This document shows positions 23,178 to 33,308 of a DNA stretch of 64,000 nucleotides, piece after piece. Under the pieces are notes generated by a model. It was not told the origin of the DNA. It made no database searches and saw only the letters and a list, made by a program, of their open reading frames with translations. The translations under genes and the position numbers were made by a program. Location of the stretch: NCBI GenBank assembly GCA_019722365.1, contig JADFUC010000525.1, positions 1 through 64,000 on the forward strand. The letters run 5' to 3'. The stretch is from Lithospermum erythrorhizon (taxonomy: Eukaryota > Streptophyta > Magnoliopsida > Boraginales > Boraginaceae). Every line of letters begins with the position of its first letter. Positions within the stretch are counted from its first letter, which is position 1.

Positions 23178-23890
23178 ATGCAGTGGACACGGAGGTGTCT
23201 ATTAAATCGATTTATTATGATGATCCACACTATACGCCCATCAAGCACAAAAAGTGGACCTTTTCAAAGGAAAAAAAAGGCCATCCAGGAGAAGGTGGAT
23301 AAACTGCTGGGGGCAAATGAAATCCGGGAACTCTTGTTTCCAACATTGTTGGCCAATGTAGTGCTAGTCCCAAAACCTAATGGGTCATGGACGATGTGCA
23401 TGGACTTCACCAGTATCAACAAGGCATGTTCGAAGGATTGTTACCCTATGCCTAACATTGATACTTGGTCTACTCAAGCACCGGGGACAAGGTGGTGGAT
23501 TTCCTTGATGCCTTCCGAGGCTACCACCAGATATTCATGGTAGAGGAGGATGTGGAAAAATCCGCGTTCGTAACTGATTATGGCATCTACTGCTGGAAGG
23601 TCATGGCCTACGGCTTGAAGAACGCAAAAGATGGTCAACAAGGTGTTCTCCACCCAGATCGGCCGGAATATGGAAATCTATGTGGATTAGATGCTCATCA
23701 AGTGTAAGGAGGCAGCAGATCATGAGGGCAATCTCCTGGAGAGCTTTGACAACTTGTGGAAGTATAACCTTCGGCTCAACCTGGATTAAGTGTGTCTTTG
23801 GTGTAACTTTTGGCAAGTTCCTTGGCTACATGACAGCCAGCGTGGAATTGAGCTTCCCTGACAAGATAGCAGCAGTGTAGGCCATGCAGA
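23178..23890 (+). pseudogene. Tat reverse transcriptase, element 2, stop in the YVDD box
   Basis: Text such as EKVDKLLGANEIRELLFPT, LVPKPNGSWTMCMDFTSIN, VDFLDAFRGYHQI and KSAFVTDYGIYCWKVM is plain RT. The catalytic box at 23679-23690 reads Y, V, D and then TAG, so the second catalytic Asp codon is a stop. KCKEAADHEGNLLESFDNL follows. Frameshifts near 23520 and 23630. Confidence 0.9.
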
Positions 23891-23899
23891 GTCCACAAA

Positions 23900-24680
23900 C
23901 ATAGAAGGAAGCATAGTGCCTGGCTGGGAAGATAGCTTCCTGGACTCGATTCATATCTCGTGCTAGAGATAAGAGTTTGCTCTTCTTTGAAGCCATTAAG
24001 AAGGGGAGAGATTTTGAGTGGACTCCGGAGTGTGAGATGTCCTTTCAAGAGTTGAAGGCGTACCTACAATCTCCCATTTTGCTAGCAGATGCATCCTGAG
24101 AGGACATCGTGCAACTCTATTTAGCGGTCTACGAGTCGGCGCTAAGCGGTGCCCTTATTCGGGAGAGAAGAAGGTCGAGACCCGGTGTATTATGTCGCGG
24201 GTGATAAAGGGGAGCTGAGGCCAGTATCCACGGCGGAGAATTTGGTGTACGCCTTGATTGTGGCCGCCGGGAAGCTGAAACCTTATTTTGGCGTATCAGG
24301 TGGGAGTGTAGTTCTGATCAACATTTGCTTGAAGATATTGGAAAACCCGAAGCGGGTCAAGCGGATAGTCAAATGGGCTATAGTGCTGAGTGAATTTGAT
24401 CGCAGTATAGCTTGAGGATGAGTATAAAAGCTCGAGGCCCTAACGAGACTTCATGGTGAAATGCACACATGAACCGGATCAAGGGGCACCCAAGTTAATC
24501 AACCTGATAGAGGCCACTGAGCAGTGGGTCTGTGCAAGCAATCCCGGTGGTTCGGGGGCCGGAATCTTACCGTGGTCCCGGAAGGACACAAAATTGTCGC
24601 CCCAGTTGCCTTGGCCCACGAATAATAAGGCTGAGTATGAAGCATTTGCCAATGGACTTTGATTAGCAAATGGTTTGGGG
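23900..24680 (+). pseudogene. Tat RNase H domains, element 2
   Basis: The connection FFEAIKKGRDFEWTPEC-like text (23990-24030) and DPVYYVAG with AENLVYALIVAAGKLKPYF (24180-24290) belong to the first RNase H. A second RNase H follows at 24500-24660 with ASNPGGSGAGILPWS and TNNKAEYEAFANGL, which is the double RNase H arrangement of Tat elements. Integrase is absent, since the text dissolves after 24780. Confidence 0.85.
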
Positions 24681-24779
24681 GGCAGAGCACATCCATATAA
24701 GGACGGGTTCTCAGTTGCTGGAAGGCCATGTGAAGAAGCGATTTAAATTGATCCAGCAAAGGAAAGAGGCACGGTAGGA

Positions 24780-26570
24780 TATCTTCGAGTTCGAACTTGG
24801 CACGACTTTTTCAAATTTCCGTTTATATAGCTATGTTCCAGATATATTGGCATACCACTTGGTGGGATATTCTGATTAGTTGCCATGTTTTTATTTCTTA
24901 TTTTTTGTTGCGAAGTTGTATTCCCAACAACCTTTCTTGACTTCATTTGTATGTGTTTTTGTGCGTTATGCAATGTTATATGGAAGAATTGTGGCTAAAT
25001 TTGCGGTGTGTTTCTAATTATGAAATCAAGTAGTTTAGTTTTCAATTTTAGTGTTCTTAGGTTATCGAATTTAATTGCATTAATTGGTGCTTTGTGTGTA
25101 ATAAAATGGGGGGAGTGGGGGTTGGGGAAATAGGCCGTGGAAGTCGGGAGTGTGGGAGGGAGAGTGGGCACTTTCTTAAATGTGTCCTTTTTATTTATTT
25201 TTTGGTTACAATAATCCGGTTTTGTGTGTTTATACTGATTTTCCCCTTTGTAAGCAAACTGCCTACAAAATAATGGTAGCACATATATTAATGCGTGTAT
25301 AAATCCAAAACGGCCCAATGAATTGTTTATCAACATAACTCTTGTTGTCACATGTTTCTGTAAGAAAAATGTCTAGTGGTCCGTACCACGAGGCGCCTGA
25401 TATAGTTGGAAATCACTAATTGGAATGATCCAATTGGTAATTAATACTTGTTTTATTAAACCTCCCATAAGAAACATATCCTAGCTTTGGAAGTCGATGA
25501 ATAACCAACAATGGTTTCATAAAATTAGATGAGGAGGGTAAAACTAGGGCGTAGTGAGCGTAAAGTTGATTCGACTCGCATTATTAAATTTAAAAAGTTC
25601 AGTCGTAGCTCTATTCGCATCCAACCTTGAACTCAAACGTAAAATTGAAGGTTAGACAAGCGGACCAAGCAGTTCGATTTAGTTTGGTCGGTCGTCAACT
25701 ATTAAAGGGCCTTTGGCCCCGATCCCGGCCAGCCCAACCTAGGTCCCCAATAGCAAACCATCCCTCCCCAAATGCATTAGTAGCTAGTTAATTAGAACCC
25801 CCCCACCACCAAACCAATTCGTATACACCCCCCAAATCATTTCTCAGTGCAGGTTTCTCCTTCCCGTCCCCCAAATCACATTGAAGATGGTGAATGGTGA
25901 ATCAACCTGAAATGAGGTAAATTAGGTAATTAGGGCACCATTGTGATTGTTTCAATTATGTTTTGATTTTTAGATTTTAATTAGGATATCATTTAGGTAT
26001 TGAATTATTTTGGATCAATTTTATTTTCAATTTGATGTTGATTTTTGGATTTGAATTAGGAACTCAATTGGATTATGTAATAAAATCGATTTTCGAAATT
26101 TGAGTTTGAAAATTAATTAGAACACAATTTATGTTTGGACCAGAAGCTTTTTTTGCGAACCGTTAAATTCGGACAGATCGGCCCAGAATATTAAGTCTAA
26201 GAATTGATGTTGGCCGGACGAACCTCCAAAATATAGGTTCGCGAAGCGGGCAAAGCTTAGTTCGACGGCGTTGCCGTCCGAAGTTCGAGCGCACCATAGT
26301 TACGTATAGTTCGGTCGTTTGTAGGCCTAGGAAAACTAGATGTTATATGTGGTGATTAATTATCATGTATGGCCACCCGATAGACAAATTAAATCCTTGC
26401 TAATATATCGACTACTCCTAACAATGTAATAACTCAAATCTTCCAACTTTGTCATAATTACTTATGGGCTTTTATTACTCTTCGTCCTAAAAGATTGACA
26501 CATTTTGATTTTAATGAGTTGATTTTTTTTTAATTTTTACCTCAAATAACTTTTAATCTGTTATATATTT
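24780..26570. other. Gene-poor AT-rich stretch
   Basis: No coding pattern was found on either strand. Two parts show imperfect pyrimidine/purine-rich text (25080-25170, 25790-25880). Parts with CGGACC- and GTTCGG-like words (25650-25720, 26150-26320) may be decayed DNA-transposon ends. Confidence 0.4.
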
Positions 26571-26763
26571 GAGATAATTGTCAAAATGATCCCCAATACT
26601 AGCACCAAGTTATACTTTGGTCTCTAATAGTGTCATTCTAGCAGTTTAGTCCTCATAAATGACACAAAAATTGCATTTTGGTCCCCAAACTAACCTTTTA
26701 ATTAAATCTTACCACTTAAAGATGCACTTTGATCCCCTTAAGTGACACAAAAGTTACACTTTG
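26571..26763. repeat. Left arm of a fold-back (MITE-like) element
   Basis: The arm carries TTTGGTCTCTAATAG, TTGCATTTTGGTCCCC and similar words. The right arm, 6.4 kb away at 33152-33308, carries their inverted complements (GGGGACCAAAGTG twice). Together they form a palindromic element of about 350 bases, now split by the Tat element between them. The CTTTG at the end of this arm is one half of the target duplication. Confidence 0.75.
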
Positions 26764-27076
26764 TGATAGTGCGATCCGCTACAAGCTGACAGGCTACAAT
26801 TGTCAACATGACTTCTATTCTGAGGATTTTCAACTTGTGTTGGACTTTCTATGATCTTGGTCGTCACGGTTGAAATAGTTCTTGAGGTATCGATGCAGTA
26901 AAGTTGTTCCTCCTTGAACCATTGGAAGGTATAGGCAAGTACAAAGGAGTGTCATGGTACCAAGTTTCCATAGGATTGTGCCACTTGTCATGATCTTATC
27001 AACATTAACTTCATGGAGGCCTTATCCACTTGGGCCCAAAAGCTTGGGCCATAGTCAACGAAATCTATATATATCA
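26764..27076 (-). repeat. 3' LTR of Tat element 3, internally deleted
   Basis: It starts TGATAGTGCGATCC and ends ATATATCA. Against the 519-base right LTR it lacks a middle part of about 200 bases (between GGAAGGTATAGG and CAAGTACAAA), which in the right copy holds a TATA-like ATTTATAGAC. Confidence 0.9.
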
Positions 27077-27340
27077 TTGCCTCTAGAATTGGTTGAAGAG
27101 GGGAGGTATAAGAAACACTTAACCGGATGAGAACGCTCATTAGAGTAAAGACTCCACGAAATAAGTTCACATACTAGAGGAGAACCGCTTGTTTGATAAG
27201 TATCGCAATTTAGAAAAAACGTTTCTGTAGAAGCTGCGGTTTATCAAACAGTTGATCCCATCGTTATGGGACACCAGACCTTCTTTGTTCACGTATCCGT
27301 ACCTTAACGATCGTGACCTGACCCACTGGGTTATATGCCC

Positions 27341-27347
27341 TATAAAA
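27341..27347 (+). promoter_or_regulatory. TATA box of the antisense extra gene
   Basis: TATAAAAGG lies 93 bases upstream of an ATG at 27434, following CACTGGGTTATATGCCC. It points away from the 3' LTR, in the opposite sense to gag and integrase. The spacing suits a core promoter, but no transcript evidence is available. Confidence 0.5.
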
Positions 27348-27433
27348 GGTACTTTTACGTCATAATTGTACTTTCTTTTTTTGACATCTAATTAGGCATT
27401 CATCTTCCTCTTCTTTCTCTACAACTCCTCATA

Positions 27434-29691
27434 ATGTCTCCCCGCCCTTGGTTTCTCGGTTGTCTTCATCACATCCATTATTTCAGGTAACCTCCCTATA
27501 CATTACCTACTCTTTCCAAGCTTTATACATACATATGGGCCTTCGTTACAATTTATGCCTAACTATGGGAGGTGGCGGATCGATTAAATCACGGCGGGCG
27601 ATCTGCCGGACCTTAGAGTATTTCCCATTGGAGCCTGCTTAATTAAGTAGCCTTCTTCCCACTACAAGGTCATCCTCTACTCGACCCACCAATCCTCAGC
27701 TACAGGTCCGCCCAAGCTGAGTGCGACCATGAGAATCAACAGTGACACTCCAGCCGCGGCTCTATGCATATCATGACTCTTCGCCTGTTTCTTTTTCTAA
27801 TGAAGACCATGTTAACTTTAGACAGTATCTCTCGATCCCCTCATCAGTAGACATGCGTCTTCCCCTTGAAGGGGATCAAGTTTTCGAACCGCGTGTTGAC
27901 CCTTCTCAAAGAGAAGGCGCTTTTGCCCGAGGATGGACCGTTATGTATATAGAGTCTTTGTCTTATGGGGCTCGATTTCCTTTCTCCCCTTTTATTGACA
28001 AGTTGTTGCTGGAAGTTAACCGTGCCCCAGGACAACTACGGCCCATAGGGTGGTTGGCAATCACCATTTTTATAGTAGCCTGTAAGATGGTTAACATAAA
28101 CCTCACCGTCCCTGTTTTCTTCAATTGCCACAACACTTCTCATTCAGGACCGCTTACCACTTTTCCCGCTAAACAAAATTGGAACATACTCGCGACCCTA
28201 AGATCGAGAAGATTGCTAAATCACGATGGCACTGAAAATGGTTGTTTGTAAGAGGAGGTATGGGTGATGCGGTTCCTAAGAAATGGACTTCTCTGGAGGA
28301 AGCTAAGCATCCCAAATTTAAGAAAACCTCGTTGATCAAGGCCCATCTCGGTACCTTGAAGCGAGTGTTTGACAAACCACTTCATTACAAGGTTTTCTAT
28401 GAGGAAGGGGTCTTAGTCCATGCGGGTTTGATATGATCCAAGGAGTTTGACCCGACCGTGGTGCCTCCTTTTGATTGGGGTATAAGCCTTTGGATCTTTT
28501 CTTACTGTATTTCCTTAAATGCTGGGCTAACTTTCGACTATTGTTTCAGATATAGTACTAGCCGCTACCTCTAAGAGTGTGGAGCCTAAGGAGGTGCCTT
28601 TCTCTACCATGAGCGGCGACCGTGTTCCCTTATTCCACCGAGCTAAGGTGATGAAGAAATCAGGCAGGCGCTCTAGACTCATGGAGAGATGTTCCTTGTT
28701 GACAGTTGAAACTTCCACTTCCAGCTTCTTTGAGAAAAGGCATCGCCAGCGAAGCGCGTCTAGGCTGTCGTAAAGCGAAACACATTGCACAAAGGACAAA
28801 GCGGATTGATACCTTGACCATCTCTGATGAGCTTCCCTCTTTCTACTTTATACAATAAAAAACACCCGTGGAGGCTTTCCGGCCATAATCCTTAAATCCA
28901 CCACCCTTCCGTTGACCAGCATCTGAAGTCGGGCGAGTTTGACCGCAAAGTCAGTCTTTGAATTATTTTGCAAATCTCTTCGTTGGCCCATAAAAAGTGG
29001 GAGACATTCCGTGCCGGCACCCAGTATTGGAGTGGATTAGGAAGGATTTTGATGCTATTTGTGATCCTATGGAAATCCACGACTCCGTAGCCCGCCATTT
29101 GATCAAGGTAGCTCCTTTATCTTTCTTTTTGTCTTTCCTTCCCTTAGATTTGTATGCTCTTTGACCCGTATACATTGTTTTCTATAGGCCTTGAATCACG
29201 AGTCATGGTTTTCTTGTAGAGCGGATCAGTGCTTGATGATGCAAGGCGACCTATGAGAGGGAGAAGGCTCTGCCAGTCCAAGTTAAAGAGCTCAAAGCCA
29301 TTGTCGATTTTTTCCGAAACGAGGGAGAAAGAAGGCCTTGAGGCTCAAGCCACAGGAAATGGAGAAACATGATCTTCTCGATTTGTGGTTAACATTAGAG
29401 TGTAGAGAACTTTGAGTTTTAGTTACTTCGGGACTAGGCATTGAAGGCGGCGAGAAGGTTAAAGCTGTTGAGGAAGCTCTTTCGAGGCTGTAGTTAGAGA
29501 CGGCTGTTGCTAAATTATCGGCGATCAGGATCAGTTTCGAGATGGGTAAGGAAAACTACTTGCCTGTCCCGTTTACCAAGACATACAAGGATGGCAACCC
29601 TGCCATCGTAGTGAACTATGAAGAGTTCATTCAAGGGTATGATCAAGCATGGTTTGCGCCTCTGAACCTCCGCTCCCTCTTTTTGAACTGA
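27434..29691 (+). pseudogene. Antisense extra gene of Tat element 3, Transposase_28-like, probably spliced and decayed
   Basis: The gene lies between integrase and the 3' LTR and runs opposite to the element. It starts MSPRPWFLGCLHHIHYF, followed at once by a possible splice donor (CAGGTAACC near 27486). The best block, 27742-28251, contains DQVFEPRVDPSQREGAF, MYIESLSYGARFPFSPFIDK, APGQLRPIGWLAITIFIVA. The domain resembles the plant family called putative gypsy-type transposon (Transposase_28), known from antisense ORFs of Tat-lineage retrotransposons. EEAKHPKFKKTSL (28290) and YLPVPFTKTYKDGNPAIV to LRSLFLN and a stop at 29691 follow in other frames. A middle part with Lys/Glu-rich text near 29280-29400 suggests a coiled coil. 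Introns or frameshifts separate the blocks, so exon borders are not fixed. The function of these extra genes is not known. Confidence 0.65.
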
Positions 29692-30339
29692 TGAAGAAGA
29701 AATATTTTTGAACCTGCTGATGATGATGCCCCAACTTCTTAATACTTCCTTGTCTTTGTAAAACTTTGATGTACCTCTCACAATTATTTTTGGAACATTT
29801 GCTTTAGCTTGCAACTTGTTTATTTTAACTGGTAACTCGTTTATAACGATGATTTGCTTAACTCGGTGTTTGTAACATTACTTTTCTTTTGACAATATCT
29901 TTATCATGTTGTTTTGCAATGTCCATGTTTTATTCAAGTTATATATATGCCCCTTACCCCCTGTGTTAGCGGGTTTGGCCCCAAGGCCAAGAGGGTTGAC
30001 ACATTCAGGGTGCGTCGTTAGCTATTTGACTAGCTCACGGCTTATATCGATAAAAGCTTGTTTCCCTGTTATTAGTAGCTTTAATAGCGACTATTGAGGC
30101 TTTTATTTCATGACCAACGAATGATCAATTCGGTTTTGGTCTTACTACATGTAAATGCACATAATTATACTTTATGGATTAGCATGCCAGCGTGTTGCTG
30201 TAGTTTTTTTTTGCATAATTTTAACCGTTCATATAAAAGATAAATTGCCTTTATTAATTGGTTCACTCTAGTAAAAAGTGCTTCCCTTCTTGGGGTGGTT
30301 ACATGACCCTCTTAGGGTAGTTACACATAATACTTGAAT

Positions 30340-31170
30340 AATTTAGAGGCATGCTAGGTTCGAGGAACTATTTTGCCATATAGGTCCTCTAGTTCATAAG
30401 AGATTGGTCCCACAACCCTTTTCACCCGATAAGGCCCCTCCCAAATCCCCTTCATGAAATTGGCAGTTTTTGGCCCTTCGGTTGTAAGTCCTAGTCATAA
30501 GTTGTTTATATTTGAGAGTCTTCTACAAGGGTTCATCTCTCAACTCATCCATGAAATTAAGATATTCCTTCAGTCGCAGGTCGTTGCTTTCTTCTTCAAA
30601 CCCAATCCACATGTATGTGGGTAAGCTAACCTTTGCAGGTAGAACCGCTTCTGGCACATAGACTAGGCTAAATGGGGCTTCCCCTGTTGCTTGATTTGGC
30701 ATAGAACGTAGCGGCCATAGCACGGTTGGGAGCTCCTCGATCCAACTTCCTCCTCCTTTACCACTTTGAAGTATGTTCTTTTTTATGCCTTTAAATATTA
30801 TGTTGTTCATGACTTCAACCTGTCCATTCGCTTGAGGGTAGTAGACAGGAGCGAATCGGCATTCTATTCCAAACTTCTCACAATAATCCGCTAGAACTTG
30901 TCCTTCAAATTTAGGTCCATTATCTGACACTAATATATTTGGGATTCCAAACCATGTAAGAATGTTTTTCCATAGAAACTGGAGACGTGTTTCCTCTCCC
31001 CACTTGCTGAAATAATCGACCGCCACAATAGTGAATTCGGCTCCTCCTTGGGCTTCGGGTAGTTTTCCCACCAAGTCTATTCACCACATAGCGAAGGGAA
31101 TGGGACTTACCACTGGTGTGTGTGATGAAGTGGGTAATTGGGGAGTATTCCCTATCCGCTGACACACATC
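30340..31170 (-). pseudogene. Tat integrase, element 3, D,D-35-E spacing kept
   Basis: The minus strand reads FTIVAVDYFSKWGEE, IPNILVSDNGPKFEGQ and FAPVYYPQANGQVEVMNNII. The three catalytic acids fall at codons 20, 51 and 87 of the frame that begins at 31074, giving exactly 35 residues between the second Asp and the Glu. The stretch between the first two Asp is about 25 residues shorter than usual, so a small deletion is likely near RLQFLWKN. The C-terminal wording FMKGIWEGPYRVKRVVGP and YELEDLYGKIV lies at 30460-30370 after a stop. The gene is decayed but its catalytic core is among the best preserved in the window. Confidence 0.9.
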
Positions 31171-31499
31171 ACATTTCTTCACATAAGCTGTTGCGTCTTT
31201 AACCAGAGTGGGCTAATAGTATCCAGCTCGGGTAATCTTGATGGCTAAAGACCAAGCCCCAATGTGACTTTCACACCATCCTTCGTGTATTTCTGCTAAC
31301 AATTTGGGGACATCGTCAGACGCCACACAGGTTAATAGCGGTTCATCCCTAGATTTCCTTTACAACTCCTGATACATTTGGTATTTAAAACTTCTGTTCT
31401 ATATCTTTTTGGCCTCAATGTTGTCGTTGTGTAGCACTCCTTCGTTAAGGTATTTGATTATCGGGTCCCTCCAATCCATGGCGTTGGAATTCATTATAC

Positions 31500-31640
31500 T
31501 CTTAACGACCTCTTCTTTCTAAGCGAGTTGGTCACAGATTTCAACATATACTCCTTCTGGCAACTCACTGTAGTAAGTGGTTGCGATTCGTGACAAGCAA
31601 TCTGCCCTCTCGTTTTCTCCCATATTGGTGTTTTCCTTGG
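31500..31640 (-). pseudogene. RNase H to integrase linker joined to gag by an internal deletion
   Basis: ADCLSRIATTYYSELPEGVY is the conserved linker before the Tat integrase. It abuts the end of gag near 31600-31640, where the gag text GRKREGR meets ERADC, a join at shared AGAGGGCAG. Everything from protease to RNase H is gone. Confidence 0.8.
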
Positions 31641-32420
31641 CTATTTTGATCACCGTCTTTTCCCAAGGGTATCACGAGATCCTTAGGTTTTCTTTCTTTA
31701 TTCTTCAGCTCCTCTAGCTCTACATACTGTCTAACTCGTGTTGTGAGCTCGTCTTTATACAAGGGTGTTTCTAAAACCAATGCCTTCTTTAATTTGGCAT
31801 ATGTCAGCCCGCGGTAAAATACCATATATGCCACCTTATCTTTAACCTCGGGAATGGTTAGCAAAATGTCATTATACCACTTTTGGTAACTCTTTAGGGT
31901 TTCATTCGGGCCTTGTTGAATGTCCATAATGCCCTCTCATCCTGATGCTTCTGTATGGCTGATCTAAACCTTATAATGAATGCATTTGCTGCCTGCTGAT
32001 ATGAATCTATGGATTTGAGAGGAAGGGCCATGTACCAATCTAATGTGCGGTCTGCCAAGCTGTTTGAAAAATCTTTGGCGTAGATATCCAGATCATTCGA
32101 TGTGATTTTCATCTTGCCGAAAAATCCTTGCAGATGTTTAATGGGATCGCCCATGCCATTGAATTGGGTGAATTGAGGCAAAATGAAACCCTTTGCAGCG
32201 GTACCGCATCCAACCTATCTATAAATGGTATTTTTGTTTTGCACTCTTTTTTATGAGTCGCGGTTAGCATGAATGCTTTCATCATCTCTTTAATATCGGC
32301 TAACTCTTGCTGGAACTTATGAGTAGTTAGATAACCCTGAGTTGTAGGCCCCTTTGAAGGTGATGCGGTCGCATCAGCGTGCCTCTCATGATTATCTTGA
32401 GTTCTTCGAACAGTCACCGT
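31565..32420 (-). pseudogene. Tat gag, element 3
   Basis: On the minus strand FTQFNGMGDPIKHLQGFF, SNSLADRTLDWYMALP, KHQDERALW and MDIQQGPNETLKSYQKWYND follow each other with two frameshifts. YMVFYRGLTYAKLKKALV closely parallels the plus-strand gag at 17460-17540. So elements 1 and 3 belong to one lineage. Confidence 0.9.
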
Positions 32421-32613
32421 GCCTGGTGTTATGTGTGTAGCGAGATGACTGTACCTTCCTTTCTCGCTCTCTATTTAGTTGTTCATTGACCCGCCGTTGT
32501 ATCTCAGCTTCAATATCACTGGATATTGTTGCCATTGTTGTTCGTTGGGCGGGTTGTTTTGTCGTGACTCATGAACAGACATGTTGGTATTATTTTTTGT
32601 TTATTTCTTCAAT

Positions 32614-32630
32614 CCTCACAGACGGCGCCA
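32614..32630 (-). other. Primer-binding site of Tat element 3
   Basis: TGGCGCCGTCTGTGAGG on the minus strand, two bases inside the right LTR. Matches the Tat/Athila-type primer site almost perfectly. Confidence 0.9.
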
Positions 32631-32632
32631 CT

Positions 32633-33151
32633 TGATAATTACAGTCCGCTACAAACTGTGGGCTACAATTGTCAACATCACTTCTAATTACAGGACTTTC
32701 AACTATTGTTGGACTCTCTATGATCTTGGTCAATCTGGTTGAAATAGTTCTTCTGTGTATCGTATGTGAAAGTCGCTCCCTCCTTGAACCGTTGGAAGGT
32801 ATAGGGGTGTTGTAGCTGAGCGAGTCCTACGGGTCCTGAACTTGATCCGCCGTAGTACCTGAAAGCGTGACCGCGGGTGCGATCACAGACACTCCGATGA
32901 TGAAGTTAGTATTTTGTATTTGGTGAATGTACTAGCATATAAGAAATGTACTAGTAAATAGTAATTTAAAATTTAGGGAGAGAGTCTACTAGTGATGAGG
33001 TATTTATAGACAAGTACAAAAGAGTATCATGGTACCAACTTTCCATAGGATTGTGCCACTTGTCACAATCTTATCAACCTATCTTCATGGAGGTCTTATC
33101 CACTTGGGTCCTAAGAGCTTGGGCCATAGTCAACCAAATCTAAATATATCA
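32633..33151 (-). repeat. 5' LTR of Tat element 3
   Basis: 519 bases, from TGATAATTACAGTCC to AAATATATCA. The ends and most of the sequence match 26764-27076. It contains a TATA-like TATTTATAGAC near 33001 and keeps the middle part lost from the 3' LTR. Confidence 0.9.
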
Positions 33152-33308
33152 CTTTGGTCCCCAAACTAATTTATAACTCATGATGTTAAGATTTAAGGAA
33201 AATATTAGTTTGGGGACCAAAGTGTAACTTTTGGGCCACTTACAGGGATTAAACTGCTATGTTGATACTATTGGGGACCAAAGTGCAACTTCGTGCCATT
33301 ATCTGAGA
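33152..33308. repeat. Right arm of the fold-back element
   Basis: Starts with the second CTTTG of the target duplication. It contains GGGGACCAAAGTG twice, the inverted counterpart of the words in 26571-26763. It ends near ATTATCTGAG, which mirrors GAGATAAT at the left end. Confidence 0.75.

Larger units (their letters stand above)
26764..33151 (-). mobile_element. Tat-type Ty3/gypsy element 3, minus strand, with exact target duplication
   Basis: Two LTRs flank gag and integrase on the minus strand. The target duplication is CTTTG at 26759-26763 and 33152-33156. The primer site at 32614-32630 beside the right LTR fixes the orientation. Protease, RT and most of RNase H are missing between gag and the RNase H to integrase linker, so the element cannot be autonomous. 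It carries an extra gene on the plus strand between integrase and 3' LTR. It sits inside a fold-back element and is thus younger than it. The LTRs differ mainly by a roughly 200-base deletion in the 3' LTR. Confidence 0.9.

Noticed and set aside
27742..28251. A host gene for an unknown 169-residue protein
   Set aside because: It sits between the LTRs of a Tat element, in the place and orientation known for antisense extra ORFs of that lineage, and resembles the Transposase_28 family.
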